DNA of 59,992 nt, from positions 1 through 59,992 of the forward strand of contig PLFD01000027.1 in assembly GCA_003136635.1 (NCBI GenBank), read 5' to 3'. The notes under the pieces were generated by a model. That model saw only the letters and a list, made by a program, of their open reading frames with translations, made no database searches and was not told the origin of the DNA. Positions 35,506-45,611 of the stretch are shown piece after piece; positions within the stretch are counted from its first letter, which is position 1, and the number at the start of each line of letters is the position of its first letter. Origin of the DNA: a candidate division FCPU426 bacterium. GTDB taxonomy: Bacteria > Oederibacteriota > Muellerivitia > Muellerivitales > Muellerivitaceae. The translations under genes and the position numbers were made by a program.

Positions 35506-36939
35506 ATGAGCCGAAAGATATTTTTCTCGTTTATCATGATTTTATCCCTTTGCGCTATTTCAGCCCCGGTTTGGGCCGGCACCGCGGACGATGACTACAG
35601 TCAGGCTAATTCCTATTACATGCAAAAAGATTACCCACGCGCTTTTAACGCTTATCAGGCAGCCATTCCCTATGATTCCTTTCCTTATCGGGCTTATTTA
35701 GGCATGGGAAATTGTGAGTATTTAATGGATGAGAAAAAAAAGGCCATCGAGTATCTTCAGAAATCGGATGATCTTAATAAAGACGTAAAAATAGAAACTT
35801 TCATCCAGAAAATCAAAGCTTCCATTCCTCCATCTAAATCGGGTTCATTTACCAAAGCTGAAACTTGTCTCAAAAACAAACAATATCGAGAAGCGATACC
35901 TCTTTTAAAGGAAGTGGAACAGTACGAACCTACCAACTACAAGGCCTTTTACGATTTGGGTTATTGTTACTATGTTCAGGGTGACAGGCCCGAAGCCGCG
36001 TTGAATTTCGCTTATTACGAAAGCAAAACCAAAGACTCCACTGTGACGAGTTTAGTGGCGAAAATGGAAAGACAGTTATCGATGGATGATCAAGATTGGT
36101 TAAACGATCAGCTTCAATTAGGGCCGCCCTTCTCACCGCCTTTCCATTCTTCCGGTTTCGGGATCCGGTTTGAGCCTACTTTTCAGTTAACTTCGTTGAA
36201 GGATTTCAATAATTTCGCCGCCGAAATGCAAAACAGGGGCGGAGCGGAAGCCCAATCGGACTCTTCTTATGCGGTGACAGTCGGCGCTCCTCCGGGGGGA
36301 CTGGGAATTGATCTGAATCCTTATTTGCAAGTATCGGAGGATTTGGAAGTGGGTTTAACCTTTGGAACCCTTTTTCTGGGTCAATTTAGCGCGACTTTTT
36401 CTGATTTAAATAGCGCGAATGACCCGGATGGAAATTCCAGTATTGCTTACCAAGTCATCGAAACAGGCATCAGCGTTCGGGTGGAACCGATCAAGCTTTA
36501 TAAAAACAAGATCAAGTTTTTTGTGGAAGCGGACCCGGCTTATTACATTACGGGCCTTACCACCGCCAATTCGGAAATTACCAGCACCACTCCGAATGCG
36601 GGTTACGATTTCCCTATGGTCACGGGTAATTTCTCCAGTTCAGGTTTTGGGGGCCGTTTCAAAATGGGTGTGGATTGGAAACCCATTCCGAATTCCATGG
36701 TGTCCGGCTTTTTGGGATATCAATTAGCTCAAATTCAAGGTTTTACTGGCAGTGGTTCTGTGCCGGGTAGCACTCCTGGCTCAACGGTTAATTCTTCAGG
36801 TCAATTGGAAACGCAGCCAGGAAAGTATGGAACCAGTATTATTTATGTTCCTAATGGAACCACGGTTTCAGGGGCTTCGCCTTTAATCTTGGATTTAAGC
36901 GGGTTCATTATCGGCGCTGATTTTACAATCCTGCTTTGA
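35506..36939 (+). CDS. TPR-domain outer-membrane barrel protein, copy 2
   Basis: Paralogue of the protein at 30448: same length (477), signal peptide (1-24, VWAG), two TPR blocks (YRAYLGMGNCEYLMDEKKKAIEYL; FYDLGYCYYVQGDRPEAALNF) and the shared LSMDDQDWLNDQL segment, then a strand-rich half starting near 215 (GFGIRFEPTFQLTSL) that ends ILDLSGFIIGADFTILL. The TPR half is better conserved than the barrel half. Start ATG 35506 follows the mtaB stop by one base with GAGGG upstream. Barrel and periplasmic TPR topology are inferred. Confidence 0.7.
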   Translation: MSRKIFFSFIMILSLCAISAPVWAGTADDDYSQANSYYMQKDYPRAFNAYQAAIPYDSFPYRAYLGMGNCEYLMDEKKKAIEYLQKSDDLNKDVKIETFIQKIKASIPPSKSGSFTKAETCLKNKQYREAIPLLKEVEQYEPTNYKAFYDLGYCYYVQGDRPEAALNFAYYESKTKDSTVTSLVAKMERQLSMDDQDWLNDQLQLGPPFSPPFHSSGFGIRFEPTFQLTSLKDFNNFAAEMQNRGGAEAQSDSSYAVTVGAPPGGLGIDLNPYLQVSEDLEVGLTFGTLFLGQFSATFSDLNSANDPDGNSSIAYQVIETGISVRVEPIKLYKNKIKFFVEADPAYYITGLTTANSEITSTTPNAGYDFPMVTGNFSSSGFGGRFKMGVDWKPIPNSMVSGFLGYQLAQIQGFTGSGSVPGSTPGSTVNSSGQLETQPGKYGTSIIYVPNGTTVSGASPLILDLSGFIIGADFTILL

Positions 36940-36941
36940 CG

Positions 36942-37604
36942 ATGGCCTTTTTTTCCTCCAAAACCTCATTTCCGCTTTCCCGCCAGGAACTTTTATCCAT
37001 GCGTTTGTTTTATGTATCAAAACTTATCGGATTTAATTCGCCTTTTTATCGGGTCGGATGGAAATCTCAAAATACCCAGGAAGCCCGCTTTAACGCTCTT
37101 TTAGCCATTGGAAATTTAAAAGGGAAAAGTATTTTAGACTTGGGCTGCGGGTTAGGCTGTCTTTACGGCTATTTAAAAAAACTCGGCTGGAAGGGTGAAT
37201 ATACCGGAATAGATGTTTTAGACATGATGGTGAAGGGGGCCCGCGACCGTTTTCCCGGTGTCACTTTTGAAAAAAGAAATATTTTATTAGAGACACCTCG
37301 CCGTCAGTGGGATTACGTGTTCATTAGCGGTATTTTTAATCATCGAGTTAAAGACAATTGGGCCTGGATCGGGGAAACGGTCCAGTCTTGTTTTAAATTG
37401 TCCCGGTTGGGAATGGCGTTTAACCTTTTGAAGTCTCAATCGCAAGACGATGATAGTGATACTGGATTTTTTTACGCTAAACGAGCGGATTTGGAACAAA
37501 AAGCGTCCCATTGGTCAGGCGGGAACTATAAAATAGTTTCCGGCTATTTGCCGGATGACATGACGGCTTATCTTTATCACTCGGAAAGGGAGTACCATGA
37601 GTAG
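36942..37604 (+). CDS. Class I SAM-dependent methyltransferase
   Basis: A 220-residue methyltransferase. The SAM-binding motif I is SILDLGCGLGCLYGYLKKLG, followed by motif II GIDVLDMM and RDRFPGVTFEKRNIL. Post-motif VFISGIFNHRV and MAFNLLKSQ are typical of small-molecule or lipid methyltransferases. ATG 36942 is preferred to TTG 36936, which overlaps the previous stop. The start codon of the HIT gene lies inside its end. The substrate cannot be told. Confidence 0.75.
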   Translation: MAFFSSKTSFPLSRQELLSMRLFYVSKLIGFNSPFYRVGWKSQNTQEARFNALLAIGNLKGKSILDLGCGLGCLYGYLKKLGWKGEYTGIDVLDMMVKGARDRFPGVTFEKRNILLETPRRQWDYVFISGIFNHRVKDNWAWIGETVQSCFKLSRLGMAFNLLKSQSQDDDSDTGFFYAKRADLEQKASHWSGGNYKIVSGYLPDDMTAYLYHSEREYHE

Positions 37605-37935
37605 CGACTGTCTTTTTTGTAAAATTGTCCGCCGCGAAATACCAGCCAAGATCGCTTTTGAGGACGATCAAGTACTGGGTTTTTACGATATTCAACCATC
37701 CGCTCCCGTTCATATTTTGTTCGTGCCCAAAAAGCATCTGGATTCGGTAATGCAGGCGACTGTGGAAGAACCGGTGGTTTCGCTTTTATCAGACAGGGCG
37801 GTAAAGACCGCTGAGAAACTGGGGCTTCAACCGACGGGTTTTCGACTGCTCATCAATTACGGCCCCCATGCAGGTCAGACGGTTCACCATCTTCATCTGC
37901 ATCTATTGGGCGGCGCTCAACTTTCCCATCTTTAA
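37597..37935 (+). CDS. HIT-family nucleotide hydrolase (HinT-like)
   Basis: A 112-residue HIT protein, probably a purine-nucleoside phosphoramidase. The N-terminal CLFCKIVRREIPAKI and the catalytic triad HHLHLHLL near 100-107 are diagnostic; SAPVHILFVPKKH lies in the middle. The start overlaps the methyltransferase stop, with GGAG just upstream. Confidence 0.92.
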   Translation: MSSDCLFCKIVRREIPAKIAFEDDQVLGFYDIQPSAPVHILFVPKKHLDSVMQATVEEPVVSLLSDRAVKTAEKLGLQPTGFRLLINYGPHAGQTVHHLHLHLLGGAQLSHL

Positions 37936-37988
37936 ACATTTTGGGATAAAAACGCCTTGTTTGGGGCTGTTTTATGCAGCGGGGTTGC

Positions 37989-38016
37989 TTGACGGGTACC
38001 TCTAGAAAGCATTAAA
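37989..38016 (+). promoter_or_regulatory. Candidate promoter of rpsU
   Basis: TTGACG (37989-37994), a 16-bp spacer and ATTAAA (38011-38016) stand 66 bp before rpsU. The -35 is good, the -10 weak. Confidence 0.45.
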
Positions 38017-38024
38017 CTCCTCCT

Positions 38025-38047
38025 CCCTGAAGCCTATGGCTTCGGGG
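38025..38047 (+). promoter_or_regulatory. Hairpin in the rpsU leader
   Basis: CCCTGAAGCC and GGCTTCGGGG form ten pairs (one G-U) with a 3-nt loop, 35 bp before the rpsU start and without a T-run. It could be an autoregulatory leader structure. Confidence 0.4.
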
Positions 38048-38081
38048 TTCCTATTTCACCCATAGAGGGGAGAGTGACCAC

Positions 38082-38282
38082 GTGGTCGAAATCCGTTTAG
38101 AAGAAAACGAACCGATTGATAACGCTTTGAAGCGTTTTAAGAAAGTCGTTCAAAACTCCGGGCTTATTTCTGAAATGAAAAAGCGCGAGTTTTATGAGAA
38201 GCCCAGCGAACGCCGTAAAAAGCGCGAAGCTGCCGCCCGTAAAAAGGCGCGCCGTCGGGCGATGAAGTTTAACCGAGATTAA
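38082..38282 (+). CDS. rpsU: 30S ribosomal protein S21
   Basis: A 66-residue basic protein of the small subunit. [22 protein letters not shown] and [25 protein letters not shown] are the family signature. The start is GTG 38082. It opens the rpsU-yqeY-mpg-mutS2-dnaG-rpoD cluster, an expanded form of the rpsU-dnaG-rpoD operon of other bacteria; a strong terminator just behind it means part of the transcription must restart or read through. Confidence 0.96.
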   Translation: MVEIRLEENEPIDNALKRFKKVVQNSGLISEMKKREFYEKPSERRKKREAAARKKARRRAMKFNRD

Positions 38283-38298
38283 TTGTTTGGGTCGAGAC

Positions 38299-38332
38299 GA
38301 GCCCGTTTCCTTCTTGGAGACGGGCTCTTTTT
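38299..38332 (+). terminator. Strong intrinsic terminator after rpsU
   Basis: GAGCCCGTTTCC pairs with GGAGACGGGCTC (12 pairs, one G-U) around a 5-nt loop and is followed by TTTTT. It separates rpsU from yqeY and may set their expression ratio. Confidence 0.9.
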
Positions 38333-38365
38333 ATCTGTGAACCTTTTATCCGTTTTGGAGGCATC

Positions 38366-38818
38366 ATGAGCGCATCCCCCTTATTCGACAAAATCAACGC
38401 CGATATTATCACGGCTATGAAAGCGAAAGCCGAAGCCGATTTATCCGCCTTGCGTATGCTCAAGTCCGCGATCAAATATAAGGAAGTTGATCTAAAGCGC
38501 GAAGTGACGGATGAGGATGTGATCGACGTTCTTTCCAAGCAGGCCAAACAGCGCAAAGAATCAATCGAGGGTTTTGAAAAGGGCGGAAGGCTTGAAGCGG
38601 CCGCCAGCGAGAAAGCCGAATTGGCTCTCATTGAAAAATTTTTACCGGCCGCGATCAGCGAGGCCGAGTTAAGCCAATTAATTGAAGAAGCCATTAAAAC
38701 TTCCGGCGCGGCAGGACCCAAAGACATGGGTAAAGTGATGGGTGTTTTAACCCCGAAAATTAAAGGCCGGGCCGACATGGGTAAAGTGAGCAGTCTGGTG
38801 AAAGCGAAACTGGGTTAA
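38366..38818 (+). CDS. yqeY: GatB/YqeY domain protein
   Basis: A 150-residue protein of the YqeY family, related to the C-terminal tRNA-binding domain of GatB. LRMLKSAIKYKEVD, KQRKESIEGFEKGGR and the tail GPKDMGKVMGVLTPKIKGRADMG are characteristic. Proposed to act on misacylated tRNA, but its job is not settled. Its location between rpsU and dnaG is common. GGAGG precedes the ATG. Confidence 0.93.
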   Translation: MSASPLFDKINADIITAMKAKAEADLSALRMLKSAIKYKEVDLKREVTDEDVIDVLSKQAKQRKESIEGFEKGGRLEAAASEKAELALIEKFLPAAISEAELSQLIEEAIKTSGAAGPKDMGKVMGVLTPKIKGRADMGKVSSLVKAKLG

Positions 38819-38852
38819 TCCCATTTGGTTGAGGCTTTATGGTTGAGGTCGA

Positions 38853-39497
38853 ATGATTCTTTCCCAAAATTTTTATCAAGGTTCCACCCAAAAAGTCGCT
38901 AAGGCTTTGTTGGGCCAGATTTTGGTTCACGAAACACCTCATGGACTTTCGTCAGGCAGGATTGTGGAAGTGGAAGCTTACCTGCCGAAAAATGATCCCG
39001 GGTGCCACGCGGCCCGCGGTAAAACCCCCCGCAATTCGGTTATCTTCGGCCCGCCGGGCCATGCTTATGTTTACTTCTGCTACGGCAATCACTTTATGTT
39101 CAATGTAGTCACCGAAAAGGAGGGAGTGCCTGGCGCTGTTTTAATCCGGGGTTTGGAACCGATAAAGGGTTTAGAACTGATGGTTCAGCGGCGGACTCGG
39201 TTTGAAAGTCATGAATTGGGGCTAACCAATGGACCGGGCAAATTAGTGCAGGCCATGGGCATTCAGCGGGAACATAATCGAAAACCTGTTTTTAAAAAAC
39301 CCCTCTATTTGATGGAAGGCGAAAGAAAAGAGAAAATCGGAGTGACTACCCGGATAGGTTTAACCGAAGGCGCTGATCTGCCTTTGAGGTTCTATTTAGA
39401 AGGAAACGGTTATATTTCAGTGAAACCTGGCGCGGACCGCTTTTCGCCCGGTATGAAAAAGAAGTTAAAATCTAGCCCATTGAAGAAAGCGGTTTAA
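38853..39497 (+). CDS. DNA-3-methyladenine glycosylase (AAG/MPG family)
   Basis: It removes alkylated purines from DNA. The catalytic Glu lies in GRIVEVEAYLPKNDPGCHAARGKTPRN, and FGPPGHAYVYFCYGNHFMFNVV is the second family block; GAVLIRGLEP and LTNGPGKLVQAMGI follow. Length 214 is normal; the last 15 residues are a basic tail. It sits inside the rpsU-rpoD cluster between yqeY and mutS2, close to both. Confidence 0.9.
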   Translation: MILSQNFYQGSTQKVAKALLGQILVHETPHGLSSGRIVEVEAYLPKNDPGCHAARGKTPRNSVIFGPPGHAYVYFCYGNHFMFNVVTEKEGVPGAVLIRGLEPIKGLELMVQRRTRFESHELGLTNGPGKLVQAMGIQREHNRKPVFKKPLYLMEGERKEKIGVTTRIGLTEGADLPLRFYLEGNGYISVKPGADRFSPGMKKKLKSSPLKKAV

Positions 39498-39501
39498 ACG
39501 A

Positions 39502-41901
39502 ATGAAGCGTGAAGCTATTGATGGTTTTCTATCTGCGGTTGAGTTTCCAAGGCTTTTGGAGGCTTTGTCAGAAGATTGCCAGACTCCGGCTGGTAAAGAT
39601 CATCTGAGGTCTTTTCGGCCCTTGGCCGATACGGCGATGGTCGAAAGCCGTCTTCGAAAAACCCAGGAACTCGAAAAATATATTCTCAAGAATAACGTCA
39701 TCACTATTCCGGATAGCCGGTATTTTCTAACGGCTTTTCGGGAAGTCCGGACCAGGGGCCAAATTTTATCCGCGGAAGAATTGGCTTCTCTCGGCCGGTT
39801 TTTGGCGGACGTGGTACGGCTGAGGCAATCACTTTCACCCCAGGAGGGAATCCCACCGCTCTTCCAAGCCTGGCTGGACCGCCTGCACGCCCTTCCGGCC
39901 CTGCGGGATTTCTTGAAAGAAAAAATATCGGACAAGGGAGAAGTGATGGATTCGGCCTCGTCCGAGCTTAAATCCATCCGTGATCAACTCAAATCCCTAC
40001 AGGCTGAGATTCAAAATTTTTATCAACGATTTCTCCAGCGAAGCGACGCAGGAGACGTGCTTCAGGAAAAGATCGTCACTGAAAGGGAAGGTCGTTTGGT
40101 AGTGCCGGTGCGCCGGGATCATCAAAGCGCGGTGCCGGGTTTTGTACATGGGCTTTCGGCCTCGGGTGCGACGCTTTTTGTGGAACCCAAAGAAATGGTC
40201 GAAAGTAATAACCGGGTCCGCGAGGTTTTGCTGAGGGAAGACGAGGAAATTCGAAAAATTTTGAGGGAAGCCACCCAGCGGGTTTTAGAAGTTGCCGCTG
40301 AAATTGAAGGAACGATTGATACTTGTGCTGAGATCGATGTTCACGGCGCCCTGGCTCTTTTCGCTTCCCGCTATGACGGCCAATTTGTCGTGCCTCAAAC
40401 AGCGGGGCCGTTAAAACTTCAAGTGGCCCGCCATCCGCTTTTAGCGTTGGAAGCCAAAGATCAGTTTAGGGAAAAAGTTATACCTTTGGATTTGGTTTTT
40501 GAAAATGAAGTCAGCGTCATTCTGGTATCTGGTCCCAACGCCGGGGGTAAGACGGTTGGTCTTAAAACACTGGGGCTTTGTTGCGCGATGGCCCAATCGG
40601 GACTGCCTCTATTGGCTCGGGCGGACAGTTCAGTTCCCTCAATCCTTCATTTTGATACTGACCTTCGAGATGAGCAGAGTCTATCCGATCATCTCAGCAC
40701 TTACGCGGCAAAGCTGGTGGCTTTGAAACGCATGATGGATCAAGCCGGTCCTCAGACTCTTTATTTATTAGATGAGCTGGGAGCTGGAACCGATCCACGT
40801 GAAGGCGGCGCTTTAGGGTTGGCTTGTCTGGAAGTATTTCGGGAAAAAGGGGCGTTTGTTTTAGCCAACACCCATCAACCCTTGTTGAAACTTTTGACCC
40901 AGGAAGAAAAGGGCATGGCCAACGCGGCGATGCTGTTTGATGAAACCACAGGGAAACCGACCTTTCGTTTGGTTTCGGGCATTCCGGGCCGTTCTTACGC
41001 TTTGACCCTTGCGAAACAAATGGGTTTTAGCGACGAACTATTAGAAAGAGCCAAGACCCACTTACCTCCCGGTGAAGCCGATCTTTCGGAATTGCTGGCC
41101 AAACTGGGACAGGAAAAAGACGCCGCCGCAAAGGCCACACAGGAAGCGGAAAAAATCCGCGACGGCATTAAAAAGACCGAACAAGAACTTTTAATCGCCA
41201 AGCGCCAGATTAAAGATGAAGCTAAAAACATCAAGAAGGCCGCCCAAGTTGAGGCCGAAGGCATTGTTCGCAATACCCGCAGACAAATGGAACATTTGAT
41301 TCAAGGCGTTAAAACCCCAGCGGGTCAAAACATCAATAAAGACCGTATGAAAAACGCGAAACAGGAAGTGAATCAAAAATTAAGAAATGTCGTGCCGGCC
41401 CCGGAAAAATTGGTTTTGGAAGTTTCTGGTCTTCAAGAAGGGGATAAGGTTTTATTCAAGCCCGGGAATAGTGATGTCAAAATTATCAGCGTGGACGAGG
41501 ACAAAGGCGAGGCCGTGATTCAAATGGAGAACGGAATGAAATTGTCCTGTAAATATTCGGATTTGGGACTGATTTCGAAAGCGACGACCGCCATTAAACC
41601 CCGCGCGCCTTTGCAGATCAGCCAGGTTTTGAGCGCTAAGGCGATGAATGAAAAAGGAAGTTTGGAAATTGATTTGAGGGGTAAAATGGTCGATCAGGCT
41701 TTGCCATTGGTAGACAAGTTTTTGGATGACGCGCTCCTGTCGGCCCTCCCTTTTGTTCGTATTATTCACGGCAAGGGAACAGGGGCCTTGCGAGAGGCAA
41801 TTCAGAAACATTTGCCGATACATCATCAGAATATTGAGTTCTCCATGGCTGAACCGTCCCATGGTGGAGCTGGTGTCACTGTGGTTAAGTTTAAAAAGTA
41901 G
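39502..41901 (+). CDS. mutS2: MutS2 family ATPase with Smr domain
   Basis: A 799-residue MutS2. The N-terminal clamp and lever regions contain coiled coils (about 140-290). The ATPase has Walker A GPNAGGKT at 344-351 and the DELGAGTDPREG block near 423. A long Lys/Glu coiled coil (about 520-620) leads to the C-terminal Smr nuclease domain, EIDLRGKMVDQALPLVDKF and VRIIHGKGTGALREAI. MutS2 acts in suppressing recombination and in rescue of collided ribosomes. It begins 4 bp after the glycosylase gene and lacks the mismatch-recognition domain of MutS. Confidence 0.95.
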   Translation: MKREAIDGFLSAVEFPRLLEALSEDCQTPAGKDHLRSFRPLADTAMVESRLRKTQELEKYILKNNVITIPDSRYFLTAFREVRTRGQILSAEELASLGRFLADVVRLRQSLSPQEGIPPLFQAWLDRLHALPALRDFLKEKISDKGEVMDSASSELKSIRDQLKSLQAEIQNFYQRFLQRSDAGDVLQEKIVTEREGRLVVPVRRDHQSAVPGFVHGLSASGATLFVEPKEMVESNNRVREVLLREDEEIRKILREATQRVLEVAAEIEGTIDTCAEIDVHGALALFASRYDGQFVVPQTAGPLKLQVARHPLLALEAKDQFREKVIPLDLVFENEVSVILVSGPNAGGKTVGLKTLGLCCAMAQSGLPLLARADSSVPSILHFDTDLRDEQSLSDHLSTYAAKLVALKRMMDQAGPQTLYLLDELGAGTDPREGGALGLACLEVFREKGAFVLANTHQPLLKLLTQEEKGMANAAMLFDETTGKPTFRLVSGIPGRSYALTLAKQMGFSDELLERAKTHLPPGEADLSELLAKLGQEKDAAAKATQEAEKIRDGIKKTEQELLIAKRQIKDEAKNIKKAAQVEAEGIVRNTRRQMEHLIQGVKTPAGQNINKDRMKNAKQEVNQKLRNVVPAPEKLVLEVSGLQEGDKVLFKPGNSDVKIISVDEDKGEAVIQMENGMKLSCKYSDLGLISKATTAIKPRAPLQISQVLSAKAMNEKGSLEIDLRGKMVDQALPLVDKFLDDALLSALPFVRIIHGKGTGALREAIQKHLPIHHQNIEFSMAEPSHGGAGVTVVKFKK

Positions 41902-41919
41902 AAATGGTTTGAGGGAAAT

Positions 41920-43719
41920 ATGAAGTATTCGGATGAAATTATTCAAAGAATTAAAGATTCCACCGATATTATTTCTGTGGTGGGTGAATATGTGCCGCTT
42001 AAAAAAGCGGGCAATAGCTATAAAGGGCTTTGCCCCTTCCACAGTGAAAAGTCTCCGAGTTTCACGGTATCGCCTTCGCGAAACGGGTTCCATTGTTTTG
42101 GCTGCGGCAAAGGCGGGAACGTCATTACCTTCATTATGGAAATGGAAAAGATGCCTTTTCCCGAGGCCCTTCGGCTTTTAGCGGAAAAGGCCAACATCGC
42201 TTTACCTAAGCAGGAGGAGAATAATCGGGACTTAGTCGCTGAAAAAGTCAGAGAACGTTTGCAAGCGATTAATGAGTTCGCGGGAAAGTTTTTCTATGAG
42301 CGGCTTATTTCCATGGAGGGACAGGTTGCCCGGGATTATTTCAAAGGCCGCGGTTTTACCAAAGAAGACGCGGTGAAATACCAGATTGGCTTTGCCCCCG
42401 CCGGATGGGATGCCCTAAAAATAGCCGGCCAAAAAGCGGGGTTTTCCTCCTCGGAATTGCTCTCGGCGGGTCTTATTGTTCATAACGACGAGAAAAATAG
42501 CGATTATGACAAGTTCCGCAACAGGCTGATATTCCCCGTTAAAGACAACTATGATAGAATCATCGCTTTTGGGGGAAGAACGCTTAGTGACGAAGCCGGG
42601 CCGAAATATTTAAACTCACCCGAAACACTACTTTTTAAGAAAAGTGAATGTTTATACCTGCTGGACATGGCCCGCGAGGCTATACGCCAGAAGGGATATG
42701 TTTTGGTTGTGGAAGGTTATTTTGACGCTTTGGCTCTTCATCATTTTGGGCTGGAGAATTCTGTCGCCACTTTGGGCACGGCCCTAACGTCCCAACATGG
42801 ACGGCTTTTAAAACGCTATACCACTGAAGTGGTATTTTCGTATGACGCCGATATGGCGGGTCAGGCGGCTGTACTCAGAGGTTTTGAACCGCTCATTCAG
42901 GCCGGATTGAATATCCGTGTTCTAGTGATGCCGGATGTGAAGGACCCCGACGAGTATTTGCAAAAACACTCGAAGGAAGACTTTGAGGCGATGGTTGAAA
43001 AGGCACCCGGTTTTTTCCGCTGGTGGGCCCAGTCGTTGAAGAAAAAATTCCAGGGTTCGCCCGTGGAAGAGCGCATGAGAGCGCTGCAGGGTTTTGTGCC
43101 GATGATTTTACAGATTCCGGACGAGGTGTTAGTGCAAGCAGCCTGTTCGGCTATTGAGTCTGAATTGAGTCTGGATAACCGGGATCTTTTGACGATCGTG
43201 AATACGGAGCGCAAAAAAGGCGTTCGGCGGACGACAACAGACAGAATTGAAACGTCTGGCCTAAAAGCCGAGGGTTCACCCGGAGCGAAACCGGAATTCG
43301 GCGCCAGCGACTTGCAGATGGAAGCGGATTTTTTGGCGCTGTTGACAGAACAAAACGGGGAGTTTGTTCCCTGGGCGGTTAACGAATTGTCGCCCGAAGT
43401 TTTCTTCATTGAAAATTTCAGGCAACTATTTGAGGAATTGAGCGCGGGGGATATTAAACCTGAGCAGTTGAATCAGGTTCCGGAATTGGAGCCGTCTTTT
43501 ATCCGAATTGAGAATCAATCGGAAAAAAAGCACCGCGAGGCCATGCTAAGCGATCTGGCCGCAGCGCTTAAGAAACGATACGTGAAGCGCCAGTTGACGG
43601 ATTTGAAGAACCGGCAGGTGGAAGCGGAAAAGGCCGGGGATGTGCAGCAGGCTCTGCTGTTGGTTCAGCAGATGATGGATTTGAAAAGGCTACATTCTCA
43701 AGAGGTGGAAAGTAAATGA
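41920..43719 (+). CDS. dnaG: DNA primase
   Basis: It makes RNA primers for replication. The CHC2 zinc finger uses Cys38, His41, Cys59 and Cys62 (CPFH and CFGC). The catalytic core follows, with [17 protein letters not shown] and the TOPRIM region [16 protein letters not shown] near 262 and [11 protein letters not shown]. The helicase-binding C-terminal part (about 470-599) is helical and variable. Length 599 is normal. Its stop codon overlaps the rpoD start as ATGA, giving coupled translation. Confidence 0.96.
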   Translation: MKYSDEIIQRIKDSTDIISVVGEYVPLKKAGNSYKGLCPFHSEKSPSFTVSPSRNGFHCFGCGKGGNVITFIMEMEKMPFPEALRLLAEKANIALPKQEENNRDLVAEKVRERLQAINEFAGKFFYERLISMEGQVARDYFKGRGFTKEDAVKYQIGFAPAGWDALKIAGQKAGFSSSELLSAGLIVHNDEKNSDYDKFRNRLIFPVKDNYDRIIAFGGRTLSDEAGPKYLNSPETLLFKKSECLYLLDMAREAIRQKGYVLVVEGYFDALALHHFGLENSVATLGTALTSQHGRLLKRYTTEVVFSYDADMAGQAAVLRGFEPLIQAGLNIRVLVMPDVKDPDEYLQKHSKEDFEAMVEKAPGFFRWWAQSLKKKFQGSPVEERMRALQGFVPMILQIPDEVLVQAACSAIESELSLDNRDLLTIVNTERKKGVRRTTTDRIETSGLKAEGSPGAKPEFGASDLQMEADFLALLTEQNGEFVPWAVNELSPEVFFIENFRQLFEELSAGDIKPEQLNQVPELEPSFIRIENQSEKKHREAMLSDLAAALKKRYVKRQLTDLKNRQVEAEKAGDVQQALLLVQQMMDLKRLHSQEVESK

Positions 43720-45512
43720 AGCAACCAACCAAAGCCAAAGAACACGTCACTAAAATTCTTGAAGTGGGTAAAGAGAAGGGATACATCACCTATAAACAGG
43801 TGAATGACATTCTGCCGGATGAGGTGGTCTCTTCCGAGGAAATTGACGATATTCTTTTAATGCTGGGCGAAAACGACATCAAGATTGTTGATCAGGAAGA
43901 AAAAGCCCCGGCGATTCCGGACGGCGACAAAGAAGTCGGCGCCGCCGGTGCGACGAAGGATGAAGACGAAGACGACAGCGACGAATTTGAAAAGAATTTC
44001 GAAACAGCCGGGGTCGAAACCCGCATGGGTGATCCGGTAAAAATGTATCTTCATGAAATGGGCCGTATTTCCCTTTTGACCCGCGAGGAAGAAATCTCGA
44101 TCGCGAAACGCATTGAAGCGGGCGAGTTTAGGGTGGAGAAGGCTGTTTGGGGCTCCCCGATGGGCTTTCAAATTCTGCATGACCTTTTTAATAACATCAT
44201 CAAAAAAAAGAAAACGCTTCAAGAAACGATTGATTTGGACCCCTACGCGGATTTACCCGGCGGAGTACCGGAAAAACAGATCTACACCAAGATCCGCAAA
44301 AACAACGTCAAGCTCAACGCGATGGAAAAACAAATCAAGCAGATGCAACACAAGGTGCATTTGAAATCGCTCCACGCCGACAAACGAAAAGAATTGGCCG
44401 AACAACTCGACACTAAATTGATTGATTTGATCTGGCTGATTAAAGACTGCCAGTTTCAAAAGAAGGTCAAGGAACGGATGATCGGCCGTTTACGCGAACA
44501 GGGCGAGCTGATCGAAGAACAAGAACACATTATGCATTTGCAGGAAAAGCAGATGAAGCTGACGCCCGAAGCTTACGTCAAGTTACCCAGCTATTTAAAA
44601 CATGGTTCCCATAGCGAAATTAAAATACTTGAGAAAAAGAGCAGCGCAAAGGGTGAGGATTTTGAGAGGGCCTGCAAGGCCTGGGATGAAGCGCGCCACC
44701 ACATTAAAAAACTAGAAAAAGAATCTATGTCGACCCGTGATCAGACCAAGGTCATCATGAAGAGCATTCGGGTGGGTGAAAGAGAAGCTTATTACGCCCG
44801 CATGGAGCTGGTGGAAGCCAATCTTCGTCTGGTGATTTCCATCGCTAAAAAATATACGAACCGCGGACTTCCATTCCTTGATTTAATTCAGGAAGGCAAT
44901 ATCGGTTTGATGAGGGCGGTTGAAAAGTTCGAATACCGCCGCGGCTATAAGTTTTCCACTTACGCGACCTGGTGGATTCGTCAGGCCATCACCCGCGCTA
45001 TCGCGGACCAGGCCCGCACCATCCGTATTCCGGTGCATATGATTGAAACCATCAACAAGTCAATTAAGGTTTCCCGCGACCTGGTGCAGGAACTGGGCCG
45101 TGAGCCGATGGCGGATGAAATCGCCGAGCGTCTCGAAATGCCCGTAGAAAAAGTGCGGTCCATTTTAAAGATCGCCCAAGAACCGATCTCTTTAGAAACG
45201 CCGATCGGCGAGGAAAAAGACAGCCACTTGGGCGACTTTATCGAAGATAAAGACGTTATCAGTCCGGCTAACGCCGCGGCTTTTGTGCTTTTGCAAGAGC
45301 AGATTTCCAAAATTCTCGGAACCCTGAAAGACCGCGAGGCTGAAGTTTTACGCCTGCGTTTTGGTTTGAGCAACGGGTATCCCCACACTTTGGAAGAAGT
45401 GGGCAATACCTTTAAGGTGACCCGCGAGCGTGTCCGTCAGATTGAGGCGAAAGCGCTGCGAAAACTTCGGCATCCTTCCCGGAGCCGCAAACTAAAGGGC
45501 TATCTGGATTAA
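43716..45512 (+). CDS. rpoD: Principal RNA polymerase sigma factor (sigma-70)
   Basis: Region 1.1 (5-55) begins [22 protein letters not shown]; region 1.2 is [24 protein letters not shown] charged insert with coiled-coil character occupies about 150-330. Region 2 is [26 protein letters not shown] with [18 protein letters not shown]; region 4.2 is [28 protein letters not shown]. 598 residues is full length. It recognises the TTGACA/TATAAT-type promoters noted elsewhere in the window. Last gene of the macromolecular synthesis cluster, followed by a terminator. Confidence 0.97.
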   Translation: MKQPTKAKEHVTKILEVGKEKGYITYKQVNDILPDEVVSSEEIDDILLMLGENDIKIVDQEEKAPAIPDGDKEVGAAGATKDEDEDDSDEFEKNFETAGVETRMGDPVKMYLHEMGRISLLTREEEISIAKRIEAGEFRVEKAVWGSPMGFQILHDLFNNIIKKKKTLQETIDLDPYADLPGGVPEKQIYTKIRKNNVKLNAMEKQIKQMQHKVHLKSLHADKRKELAEQLDTKLIDLIWLIKDCQFQKKVKERMIGRLREQGELIEEQEHIMHLQEKQMKLTPEAYVKLPSYLKHGSHSEIKILEKKSSAKGEDFERACKAWDEARHHIKKLEKESMSTRDQTKVIMKSIRVGEREAYYARMELVEANLRLVISIAKKYTNRGLPFLDLIQEGNIGLMRAVEKFEYRRGYKFSTYATWWIRQAITRAIADQARTIRIPVHMIETINKSIKVSRDLVQELGREPMADEIAERLEMPVEKVRSILKIAQEPISLETPIGEEKDSHLGDFIEDKDVISPANAAAFVLLQEQISKILGTLKDREAEVLRLRFGLSNGYPHTLEEVGNTFKVTRERVRQIEAKALRKLRHPSRSRKLKGYLD

Positions 45513-45542
45513 GTTTTCGTTCCGATTAAATGTTTCAACTAT

Positions 45543-45568
45543 AGGGCGGGGTTCTCCTGCCCTTTTTT
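45543..45568 (+). terminator. Intrinsic terminator after rpoD
   Basis: AGGGCGGG pairs with CCTGCCCT (one G-U) around GTTCT, followed by five more T. Confidence 0.85.
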
Positions 45569-45611
45569 ATTTTGGTAATATAGATCACCTTATTTTAATC
45601 GGAGGTTCGAC

